64,000 nucleotides of DNA, from NCBI GenBank assembly GCA_010015745.1, contig ML978238.1, forward strand, positions 1-64,000, read 5' to 3'. The position numbers were made by a program, and so were the translations under genes. The notes under the pieces were generated by a model, which worked only from the letters and a program-made list of their open reading frames with translations, was not told the DNA's origin and made no database searches. Positions within the stretch are counted from its first letter, which is position 1. Each line of letters opens with the position of its first letter. Shown here one piece after another: positions 1-9,532 of this stretch. The stretch comes from Setomelanomma holmii. Taxonomy: Eukaryota; Ascomycota; Dothideomycetes; Pleosporales; Phaeosphaeriaceae.

Positions 1-1294
1 ATTGCAGATCATAAATATAAAGTTCAACTCCTTCATACTCTTAGTATATAAAACTATTGAGACGGCGAGAAACTGCACAAGGCTAATCCACGAGCCAGGT
101 CATTGCGCCAGAGACCTGCGTGATACTCATGCCCTCCCAGAATGGGTTGTGCAGCCCGCGCCACCGAAGACAGTGCTACAAGCCTGTCGCGGTAGTTTGT
201 GAATCCAGAATCTGAGTACTGGGATATAAAATGGAACCACTCGACCGGGCAGAGATGTCGCGAGCTGCGGGCCCGCGACACGCTCAGGAGTGTTTCCTTG
301 GTACGACATGGTACTCGTTGCTTGTGAGGATCGACATGCCCAAAATGTTCGTGCAGCATCGATTTACAGCATTTTCAATACATGCCCTGCTCAGTAAAGT
401 GAACTAGTCGCCGAGACAACGCTCTCTCTTGCACGACCCAGCCTCGAGCATTGAGAGCCGAGGAAGATACGGACCGGGAAAACCGATGGTTCGCAGACAT
501 CCAGGAGTAAGGTTTGCTGAAGCCTTTCAGCGTGCGCTACAGTGACATTTTCAAGCGCATGTTCATTGTGTCATGCTTCAGGTACTTGGCAACTGCACAT
601 GGCTCTGCTGGAAACAGACTGCGGCCAACATTGTTGAGAATGCCGTTATCAGCGCCCTCCGAGCATGTAGCAGCGATTATGAGGATAGAGTTCTCGTAGA
701 TGATTCACATGCGCGGACCTTCTCTTTCCCAGTCAACACGGTCACCGGACGCATCGGGCTGTATGATGCAAAGGGCATCAATCCACAAGAAACGCACACC
801 GAGCGCACGAGTGATGGAGACTGCATCCTTGAAAGTCTAGGGCACAGAGTCCAATGGTATTTCCAGAAGAGTTGAAAAAGGTCGGCTAAGTACACAGGAA
901 TGCGATGCATCGCCCCATCGATAGCTTAGAGTGCAGTACTCGCACAGCTCCGCCACCGTGCACAAGCCCAAAGATATCCATCAGGCACGTCGAATGTGGT
1001 AATGGTATCGCCTTGGGACAGATCGAGTAACCTTCGAGGGAGCATGGATGTTGTACGAACGTTCTGCTCATCAAAAGGGTCGATGCATGATTCGTGGTGG
1101 TTGATGCAAGCATCGAGCCATCGCTTGGCCCGTGGCATGACCTTCTCGACATCACAAGGCGGCACTTTTCTTCCCGGCTCCAGATCGTCTCGCATTTGAA
1201 CACGCATCAAATAGCAAGTCACAGAGCAGTCAATTGTCAGTTCGTGTGGATATCCATTGTAGGTGAGTCTGATGTCCCCTTGGTAGGCGAGCAA
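1..1294 (-). pseudogene. HET-domain (heterokaryon incompatibility) gene, decayed, cut by window edge
   Basis: The minus strand carries the ordered landmarks of a HET-domain protein, spread over several frames. From the N-terminal side these are a KRWLDACINHHESC segment followed by LPRRLLDL (about 1150-1010), LSYRWG (929-912), FLWIDALCII (791-762), an ENSILIIAATCSEG stretch (about 690-650), RGWVVQERALSRRLV (about 447-400), and a GLWRNDLARGL block near 120-90. HET proteins mediate non-self recognition and cell death after hyphal fusion. No single frame covers the domain: at least three frame changes are needed, and TGA at 375-377 sits where the family usually has Trp after the QERxLS motif (TGG to TGA is one G-to-A change). 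The reading continues leftwards out of the window. Alternative: several real introns, but the stop and the closely spaced frame changes argue for a dead gene. Confidence 0.8.
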
Positions 1295-1991
1295 GCTCTT
1301 TCAGAGACGTACGAGGCTAGATGCTATCGGATGAGCTTGTAAATGTCGCAGCCTGCTTCGGCGAACTCGATGAGGTTCGAATACGAAGGCCAGGTTCGCA
1401 AAGTATCGCTGCCACTGATGACGGGATGGCGACCTTCTCATGACAGATGAAACAGCGAGCCATTGACTCGGGCTAGCGATACTAATGAAACCTTGGAGGG
1501 TGCTGTACTATGTCGATAGCTGACTGTCTTCAGATACGTGTTAAAAACGCCTGTCCGCGCTCTGTTTCCAGGAAGCCTCTGGTAGTCGGATGATTAGCTG
1601 GATTTGCTTATAAGCAAAGGTGATTTTGCGCCGCATAAGTGTAGTCAACCAAGAGTGGGTACAGTTGGAGATAGGCCTTCGAGCTCAGCCTTGCGCGGGG
1701 TAGCGGCACTCGTCTTCCTCCAAGTGGCGTCTTTGACCCCATTCTACAGCCTTGTCGGCACTCCCATTCGTACAGCATGCTTTTCGTCCGTTGAAATGAG
1801 AGAACGTCAAGCTCGAGGAAAGAGTTGTCACTCTGGGAAAGGGGCATACATGATTCAAAGACGACGCTAACCTAGCACGGCACCAAAACCCAGACTAGGC
1901 AGGCGTGTTCGTCATCAACCTCTCTCCCGTCGCTCCAGGTGCGCGACGGCTTCCAAATGACACAGACTCGCACATAATCCCAAAGCCGACA
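1295..1991. other. Gene-free stretch
   Basis: I see no open frame with protein-like composition, no tRNA and no repeat here. It separates the upstream (5') end of the decayed HET gene from the F-box-like gene and probably contains the latter's promoter and leader. Confidence 0.4.
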
Positions 1992-3197
1992 ATGGAATAT
2001 GCACCCCAACACTCTCATTTTCTCCGGCTCCCGCGAGAACTACGCGACCATATTTACACGTACGTTCTGGTTCGCGACGTCATACCCGTGGAGTGTGCAA
2101 TTGCGAAGATACACGAGTCACGCACTCCAATAAGATCGCGTTCGCATAGACAGAATGGTGTTCGGCCTCCGTCAGATCAAATTCACGAGACATACCCATT
2201 GAGGGCTTCGAGGACTCATCGCCGACTTTGGACCGTTCCTGCCTTTGACATAAATATTCCCTATGACACCGGCCGCGTGTTCGATGCATCTTCCACCATT
2301 CTGATGACTTACCAGATTGCAGCCACCAATTTGGAGGCCGACTATCGTGTTGACTTGCTGAAAGTCTGCAAGCAAGTCTACCTCGAAGCTAGCGAAATCT
2401 TTTACAGCCGCAACGTCTTCAGCTTCACCTCAGATTTCCGGATCCCGTGCGCTTTTGCCTTCCTGTGCGATAGGCCTGCTGTATCATTACGTTCAATTCG
2501 CTCGCTCGAACTGGCTCTGATAGAAGTCAACAATATGAGGGGCACTACACCAGCGCATTATCCGGTTGTTCGTAGATCTACCGACTGCCTGGTACTACAA
2601 TACGCATACCAATACTTTACTGAGCTTTGCACTCTGCTGTCCACGACACGGGCTCAGCTTCGAAACTTGTATCTGACTGTGGAGACATTACAAGGCTGTA
2701 ATGCTATCGGGCCGTTTGACATGGCCTCTTTTCTGGACAGAGAGAAAGTAAATACCACAATGCCTGAACCTTGGGTTCCTCTTTGGCTCGAACCTTTGCT
2801 CAAGATCAGGAGCCTCGAGTCAGTTCAGATATGCTGGATCTCCGACCAACCACATGTACGGCGTGTGGCGGACACAAATGAAGTTGTACAACGATTTCTG
2901 TTCCCTCAGACATCATCCAGCCAGGACATGAATGAGCACCTGGCATGCAAAGATAGGAACACCTTGCTGGACTTCCATATGAAGGTTTACAGCGATGAAG
3001 ATCTCTTTGTCGATGGCTTATCCGACTGGACTGAGTGTGTTTTGGACACCCAAGGACTTCGCCAATCAAAAGGCCCAACCTTCGGACCACATCTCAGCCC
3101 TCGACATCAATGCTCTCGACCTCACCTTGGGGGATTGCTGGAATCATATGGCCAGGCATACATCTGTTGCTGCGACATCAACGCGAAGTCTGCCTGA
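1992..3197 (+). CDS. F-box/2EXR-like hypothetical protein
   Basis: Single open frame of about 401 residues. The ATG at 1992 (context GACAATGG) gives the start MEYAPQHSHFLRLPRELRDH, a typical fungal F-box-like/2EXR opening (hydrophobic LxLPxELRxxIYxYVL at residues about 9-25). Such proteins are abundant in Dothideomycetes; a role as ubiquitin-ligase substrate adaptor is inferred from the family only. The middle has the usual pattern of the family: LLKVCKQVYLEASEIFYSRNVFSF, which resembles the 'R/KQIxxEAxxxFYxxNxF' signature, about residues 125-150. The last 50 residues (after about 3040) become Ser/Pro/Gln/His-rich and look less natural than the +1 frame over 3040-3200, so the C-terminus may be shifted by a frameshift or an unmodelled intron. 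There is no neighbour on the same strand nearer than the P450, 1.5 kb downstream. Confidence 0.75.
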   Translation: MEYAPQHSHFLRLPRELRDHIYTYVLVRDVIPVECAIAKIHESRTPIRSRSHRQNGVRPPSDQIHETYPLRASRTHRRLWTVPAFDINIPYDTGRVFDASSTILMTYQIAATNLEADYRVDLLKVCKQVYLEASEIFYSRNVFSFTSDFRIPCAFAFLCDRPAVSLRSIRSLELALIEVNNMRGTTPAHYPVVRRSTDCLVLQYAYQYFTELCTLLSTTRAQLRNLYLTVETLQGCNAIGPFDMASFLDREKVNTTMPEPWVPLWLEPLLKIRSLESVQICWISDQPHVRRVADTNEVVQRFLFPQTSSSQDMNEHLACKDRNTLLDFHMKVYSDEDLFVDGLSDWTECVLDTQGLRQSKGPTFGPHLSPRHQCSRPHLGGLLESYGQAYICCCDINAKSA

Positions 3198-4665
3198 ATA
3201 CTGAGGCGGTCATTGCCCTCGCAGAAGCACCTACATATCAGCCAATACGACCGATGTTGAAGTCGGGAAGATACCGTGGAGCGACCAACGGCCTCACAGC
3301 TGCGAACAGATGTGCCCAATTCGTTCTGTGAGAAGCGCAGTGTCGACGCTGAGTGGATCCTTCTCAGTTGGACTCCTTTGATCTTCTCGTCTCTGCTGTT
3401 CAATCGTGAAGCAGGGCGTGACATCTGGCTTCCTCAGTGTCTTCTTAGACATGTGAGATTCTATGGCGGGTGGTCGGACGATCAAATCCCAGCGGCTACA
3501 TTCACCCCGATAATAGCCGTGCTGTCCGGGGTCACATATGGTGCCTAAACTATGAACGGAAAGCCAGCCCTCTCAAACGAGGCGGGATTTACCCCAGGAT
3601 TTACCCCGCTTTAGCTGCGTGGCGTCGAGCCGAAGTCATCGGGTGGCATCTTCGGCCTAATTCGTTGAAGTCTTGAGGACTTCCGACCATTTCTATCGCA
3701 CCTCAGCTCGTGCTTCGAGATATCGAATCGACTGGCAGGGATGTTGTTCCGCACGAAGCCTCGGCGAATGAATCTGTTCAAACGACTCAGCACTTGCGTT
3801 GTACCCAGATGCACACAAGCAGGATCGAGAAGCGCCGCGCGCCGCGAGCTTGCTGAACCCCGCCCCGCCATTTTGGACTGATATTGCGTCCTTTCCTAAA
3901 GTGGTCCAGTCAACAACTCACTTCGATCATGTTAGCGTCAACTCTTGCCAGAGCCAATGAGCGCTCTTACGCTCTGACGTTATGCTGGATCAAAGGATGT
4001 TGACCTGTGAGTAAAGCCCGAGCGCATCGCGGTGCATGTCCCGTTCACGACATTGGAAGTCATACGCGCTAGACCAAATTAGACGAGCGGAGCACGTTCC
4101 ATTGATCGAGCCTGCTTTCCACCTTCGAAATTGTAACAAGACGCTTCCACTAAGACGCCGTTAAGGCGCATTTGTTCCGCCCAGCTTTGACGTCGAGTTG
4201 GCTTAAATGGGCCTATAGCGGGAGAGTCGTCGCTGTCGTCCAATAACACTACAGACCAAGGTTGAGACCATGGTGGCATGCGGCTGACCACGCGGACAAG
4301 CATGGCATAGTTGCAAGTTACTGGTAAGATTATAGGCTACGCCTCACATGCGCGGTATGTAACTGAAGCTTTACGCATAAGTCGAAATTAGTTCATGCTC
4401 CGGTACATAAGATCGTGGTGCCTCAAGATCGCACGCCCTACATTCCCCTCAGCTCACCCACCACCTAAGCTTTGGTCCTTTGAAGTTCTCCTTTACCCTA
4501 GTTCTGTATTGGACTGGAAGTTCCACCACTTCAGCTTTACATTCACGTGAGATCAGCCTCGAGCTCGCCGATGACCTCTGGACTTAGTCTCCTCGAGTAA
4601 TCACAACGAGTGTCGGACAACACTGCTTGCGATATATCTTGGATCAAAATCGAAAACGCTCAACC
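3198..4665. other. Intergenic region upstream of P450
   Basis: No gene recognised. Short frames on both strands are compositionally random. The final 300 bases hold pyrimidine-rich stretches (about 4430-4560) of the kind found in fungal promoters just before the P450 start. Confidence 0.4.
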
Positions 4666-6579
4666 ATGGCGCAATTGATACAGCCAGTTGAGATCGCACA
4701 CCACAAACCATTCATCGCTTTGCTCGCGCTAGCCACACACTTTGTTCTTCACAACGACGAATGGGATAATGCTTTTCACATCTTCCTAGGCATTTGGACA
4801 GTGGCGTTCAATGGCTTGGCAATCGCTGAATACCTGTACAACTCACAAGCAAGGACCGTTGGCGCTGCTATTAAGGTCAGCGCTACCGCAGCATCAGTGT
4901 ACTTTTCCGTTTTGGTGACGAGCATATTGCTTCATCGCGGCTTTTACCACCGCCTGCGAAAGGTACATGACTAAATCGATTGCACTGTAATCAGCATCAC
5001 TGACAGCTGTTCAGATTCCTGGTCCATTCTTGGCACGCTTCTCCAAGTTCTACGGTGTTTTCGCCGGCGTGCTACCGAACTACCAGTACTACAAGAAGAC
5101 CGAACAATGGCACGAGGAGTACAAGACTGATGTTATCCGTACCGGACCTCGTGAAGTCACAGTATACTGCGCGGATGCCATTCCAGTCATTCACGGTGCT
5201 ATGTCGAGATGCAAGAAAGGCCCATGGTACTCCGGTTCTAGCCATATTGGTGGCGCCTCGACACATACTACACGCGACAAGGAAGAGCACAAGCGAAGAC
5301 GCAAGGACTGGGATCATGCCTTCAACGCGAAAGCACTCCGCGAATATGAGCCTAGACTGAACAGACATTCGCTTGCGCTCATGTCGCAGTTGAAAGAGCA
5401 AGCTAAGCAGCCGTCTGTGCGGATCACAAACTGGGTCAACTTCTACAGCTTCGATGTGATGGGAGATGTGGGCTTTAGTCGCAGCTTTGGCATGGTAGAG
5501 AAGGGCGCGGAGGCAAGTCTTCCGATTGTGGATGGAGGCCTCTGCTAACTCGATTCGCTTCTGCAGGACCCCATGATCAAACTCCTGCACGAAAGCATGT
5601 CGCCACTAAGTATCTTCGGTCATATCACGTGGGGGCTCAACTTGGCGACCAGAACGGAAGCTGGTGCGAAAGCGTTGCTCGACCATATCAATTGGACATC
5701 GAAGGTCATGGAAGAGCGAGCTAAGGTATGCGCGATGAGGATTAATCATCACTTGTTCGCTGACATGGCGCAGACCACGCCTGCGGAGAACGATATCTTT
5801 TCGTGGCTACTCGACCCAGATTCTCAGGAAGTCACACCAGAGATGAATGCTGACTCGCGTCTGTTGGTCGTGGCTGGAAGGTATAATTCTAGGAAGTTCT
5901 GAAGCATTGAGATAGTAACTTACACGTTCAGTGACACTACCGCCGCTACACTAGCCTGGATCACATACGAGCTGTGCAAGCAGCCAAATATCCAAGCCAA
6001 GCTTCGCAAAGAGATCGACGCTATCGAGCCTTCAAAGTCTCACCTTGATGTTGACGATGTAGCAAAATGTGCATTCCTTGACGGTGTCATCAACGAGGCT
6101 TTGCGCCTTCATCCCGCTGTACGCTTTAGTTCCAGGACTTCTAAATTTCACTTGCTAATATCTTCAAGGTACCATCAGGTGTGCAACGTGAGACTCCTCC
6201 GGAAGGTATCACTCTCCCCAACGGAACATACATCCCCGGCAAGATCATCATCTGGATGCCCATCCACTGTATCCAACGCGACCCACGCTACTTCGCTGAA
6301 CCACTCGAGTTCATGCCAGAACGGTGGACTGAAGAGAAGCCTGAAGCAGTCATCGACAAGCGCGCCTTTATGCCATTCAGTTATGGTGTGTACAATTGCG
6401 TGGGTCAGAAGTTGGCGATGATGGAGCTGCGAAGCGCGACGGCGAACTTGATCAGGCTGTTTGAGATGAGCTTTGCGGATGGTGAGGATGGGAAGGAGAT
6501 CTTGGATAAGAGTAGGGACTGCTTTACGACGAATGTGGGGAAGTTGGATGTTCAGCTGAAGCCGAGGTATAAGGCGTAG
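4666..6579 (+). CDS. Cytochrome P450 monooxygenase, six exons
   Basis: Exons 4666-4962, 5015-5512, 5567-5725, 5774-5880, 5932-6118 and 6169-6579 join to 552 residues, normal for a fungal microsomal P450. Three hydrophobic segments at about residues 10-92 anchor it to the ER; the Pro-rich hinge is IPGPFLARF. The I-helix carries AGSDTT (across the 5881-5931 intron), the K-helix ExxR is EALR, and the PERW motif is FMPERW. The haem loop is FSYGVYNCVG with ligand Cys about 493; the usual Arg of FxxGxRxCxG is Tyr, a variant common in the fungal tryprostatin-hydroxylase/benzoate-hydroxylase-like group. Intron 2 (5513-5566) appears to be GC-AG (GCAAGT donor, GCTAAC branch site). Intron 3 (48 bp, 5726-5773) is in frame without a stop, so its retention would add 16 residues. 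No polyketide or peptide synthase lies near, so the substrate is unknown. Confidence 0.92.
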
Positions 6580-6983
6580 AAGTGCGTCAACTTGGCCGAG
6601 GTGATTGCGCTGTATGTAGATGACTTCGCGCGTTCGGCTCAGCTCGGGCCATGCCTATACCCATTCTCGCGAACGACATGATAACGAAGCCTGAAGGCTG
6701 TCGCAACGAGTTCGACGTTCCAGGCATGAGCTTTTGCAAGAGCCAGGCGAAGCATAAGGTCTGATAATGTAGACTTCATTCATCTATACACATCCGCAAC
6801 CCCTCAGAATCCACTCTTCCTGCTCTCCTTGAACTTCCCCTTGACACCGAAGTAGCACACCATCTCATTACTGCTGGACTGTGAATAGGAGCCGCCGCTC
6901 ATGTTCTGGCTGTGACCGTGCCAGTAGTCATCATTGGGGTCCACAACTCCATCTAAGTCCAGCAAGTCCTCCAAGTCTTCATC
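6580..6983. other. Convergent 3' region
   Basis: Shared downstream region of the P450 (plus) and the zinc-finger gene (minus). It would contain both polyadenylation regions. Nothing else is visible. Confidence 0.4.
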
Positions 6984-7505
6984 CTAATCTTGACCAGCAC
7001 AACAATCCTCCTTCGACTCCCTACAATCACTACAGAATTTGTAATGATACCGGTTCCAATACCGGCAATTGCACTGCCAATCTCCGCGAAACTTCGCACG
7101 AGTCTTCCGCTTCTCGATGCCCGGACCTTCCTTCTGCCTGACATGGCCGAGTGAAGAGTCTTTCACTTCAGCACCACAAGTGCCACGAAGGCCACGGCAG
7201 CGAAACAAAGTCCGAATATTCCAGAACCCACAGGAGCCACACTTCCAATCGCCCTCGCAGGGAACAAAAGCCGGCTTCGATGTCGGGGCGGGGCGGGGCG
7301 GGTTGTCATCTTCTTGCGCTTTGCGCTTCGTGCCATGATGCGGCTTGGCGGGCGGTGCTGGAGGAGGCGGCAGGACGCGAGAGTCTTGTGGACATTTCTG
7401 TCCCGGATGGAAGTCTGCCGACGCGCAGCGACAGAAACGGTCCTGGTTCATAGGTGCGGTCCGAGGCGTAATCGGAAGGACAGGGGGAGCGAACTCAACA
7501 GCCAT
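6984..7505 (-). CDS. Small protein with two RanBP2-like zinc fingers
   Basis: An open frame of 173 residues from ATG at 7505 (good purine context). The frame is open much further upstream (to about 8000), but that extension overlaps the neighbouring gene in another frame and is low complexity, so I start at 7505. The N-terminal half is Pro-rich (PPPPAPPAKP region) and basic. The C-terminal half has two finger-like units: GDWKCGSCGFWNIRTLFRC, and GDWQCNCRYWNRYHYKFCSDC near the C-terminus. Both have the GDWxC start, aromatic-Asn core and later Cys pair of RanBP2/NZF-type fingers, which bind single-stranded RNA or ubiquitin. The first has wider spacing in its second Cys pair, and the second has CxC instead of CxxC, so zinc binding is not certain. 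Confidence 0.65.
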   Translation of the reverse strand: MAVEFAPPVLPITPRTAPMNQDRFCRCASADFHPGQKCPQDSRVLPPPPAPPAKPHHGTKRKAQEDDNPPRPAPTSKPAFVPCEGDWKCGSCGFWNIRTLFRCRGLRGTCGAEVKDSSLGHVRQKEGPGIEKRKTRAKFRGDWQCNCRYWNRYHYKFCSDCRESKEDCCAGQD

Positions 7506-7552
7506 TCCTCCTTCCGAACTCCTCTTTCCCGACACCGTCACTGTTCCCTCGC

Positions 7553-7825
7553 CTATGCTTCTTTCTCCTTCTTCTTCTTGTCCTCTTCGGCGATACGGTG
7601 GGCGGCGAGACGGGGGTACAGCTTGGCGGCAGTCGCTTCCTTCACGCGCAACTGGCGTCCCAAAACGTTGTAAAGAGGCCCGAGGGCCGGATTCTTCTTG
7701 ATCTTGTCGCGAATCGCCGACTCGATCTCTTCTAGCTCCAGCTGATGCTCGGGCGAAAGCTTGGCGGCTTCGAGGAAGGTGTCGTCGACCCACTGCGACA
7801 TCGACTTGGCAGCGTTGGCGGACAT
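7553..7825 (-). CDS. 90-residue helical protein, unknown function
   Basis: ATG at 7825 opens a 90-residue protein that is predicted helical (WVDDTFLEAAKLSPEHQLEL onwards) and ends in a Lys/Glu-rich tail. Composition is clearly protein-like and the frame is not a shadow of the zinc-finger frame. I do not recognise the family. Only 47 bp separate its stop from the ATG of the zinc-finger gene on the same strand, too little for a separate fungal promoter. Either both are read from one transcript, or the zinc-finger start lies elsewhere through splicing that I could not find (no intron of workable size bridges the two frames). Confidence 0.6.
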   Translation of the reverse strand: MSANAAKSMSQWVDDTFLEAAKLSPEHQLELEEIESAIRDKIKKNPALGPLYNVLGRQLRVKEATAAKLYPRLAAHRIAEEDKKKKEKEA

Positions 7826-9532
7826 GGTGGGCAGTGGTGGAGGAATCCCGACAGTGAGTGATTTCGACTAAGATGGGCTTGAGAAGAGGAAGGAAATTTC
7901 GAGTGAAAAGTTGTTGTTGTGCGCGTCGATTCCGTTTGTTGTCTTCACTTTCACCGTGAACCTCCTCTTTGCCCACACTGTCACAGTCCGCAACAAGCAA
8001 GTCAATCCGTTCACCTTCAGAGACCCACTTACCTATCTAGGTAGGAATTAAGCCTCTATAGGCAACTACTAGGCTCAAAGAGGTAATCAATCAAATCAAG
8101 GCAGACCTTCTGAGCCCCACTTAATTGCTTGTTGCGGAGTCTACCCACTGTGCAGGGGTGCAGAGATTCTGTCGCCTTCCATTCACCTGATCCTCCAATA
8201 CAGAAAGCAGCAGACTGAGCCTTCGTGCTGGTTGATATCATGTCATGGGTGTTGGAGCCAACGCAGTTGCAATCCGTGAACATGCCAGCCTGTGTACCCC
8301 CAAGAGATTTGGGGTAGACCAAACCTGAACATCGTGGAAGCCAGGAGGTCTTCGGGACACCATCTATGTAGTTACTGTCGCATTAGCTGCCGCTGAGGGC
8401 ATATAGGATTCTTCATCGCATTGATTTTGGTTTTACTGTTTACATATCAAAATGTCGTTCTGTAAAGACATCAGACGACGTAGCGTGCACATGATACAAG
8501 GGAGCACAGTAGCACTACTCAACATCTGAATCGATACTAAATCGAAGCTATAGGACATACATAAATTTCTCGCATCGCCATGATCTCGAATGGTGTGTCA
8601 CTGTTCTAGCCTAGGATGTGCATCACGTATAACGTACCTGCAAACGCACAAAGAGCATTCGGCAGGTGCAACACCGAAGACGTCGACGCATGTATTCGGG
8701 GCATCGTATCATATTGCGCAAGCAGATGCTGGAGCGATCTTGGAGATGAAGCAAGTGTACTTGGGTATCCGACGATGTGCTAAGGGCTTGCAGTGATCGA
8801 ACGTGTGCTTAACACGCAAACAGCAGTGTAGCGCACACAACATCTCACGCACGCGCGCTAGACTTTTCCATCAGCAGCTTCTCCAACATAGAGGTGAAAA
8901 CAACCAACCCACACTCGCCTTGCTTCCGACTGCTTCTCCCCACAAACAAATATCTTCTACCCGCACCACCCTAGTCTCCAACATGGCCCACACACTATTC
9001 AATGCTATTTGCAAGATACATACTACAATATATATATTAATTAATTCTCCAATCTACGTCTAAAAGCGAACCCGCGGCCAAGGTGTAGCAGCACGCCCAC
9101 AGACCCAAAGACCAAACCTGGCACTTGGCACCAGGCACCAAACAAACGCGGGTTCGAGACTCCGCTTGAGGCGTTCTCGGAAGTCACCTCTCTTACTTGC
9201 ACATACGCACCCTTTCCTTTTGCTTATTGTCTTTTTTCTTCTTTTTTGGGCTGCAACACGTCACTACTCGCGACAGTGACAAGGCTTACTTACTATCTTG
9301 AGTATCTGTGGTTCCCCCATATGCTCGAAAGTCTGGCTGGTTTGAGACGATTAGAAGGCTGTAGGCCACCGCACTCCATAGACAAATGGCAACATATTGT
9401 AGATGAAGAACTCATGGTCTCATTCTGAATGCATCCGGTATGCTAATCAACAATGTCAAGCCCAACCAAACACCGAAGCTATGCATAACAATACGCGCTT
9501 TACACGCTTCATTCCTTCGCAAAAAGCGCATC
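7826..9532. other. Intergenic region
   Basis: About 1.7 kb between two minus-strand genes. It holds the upstream region of the 90-residue gene and the downstream region of the spindle-pole gene. An 88-residue minus frame at 8056-8322 contains several cysteines but has no signal peptide or recognisable motif. A short AT-rich patch lies near 9025-9050. Confidence 0.4.

Noticed and set aside
7506..8000. Upstream extension of the zinc-finger frame to 338 residues
   Set aside because: It has no ATG at its beginning, is low complexity, and overlaps the more protein-like 90-residue frame.
8056..8322. 88-codon Cys-containing minus frame, considered as a small secreted effector
   Set aside because: No signal peptide, and the cysteine spacing is irregular.
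9140..9175. GGGTTCGAGACTC, resembling a tRNA T-arm / B box
   Set aside because: The T stem does not pair properly and no A box, anticodon stem or acceptor stem can be folded upstream.
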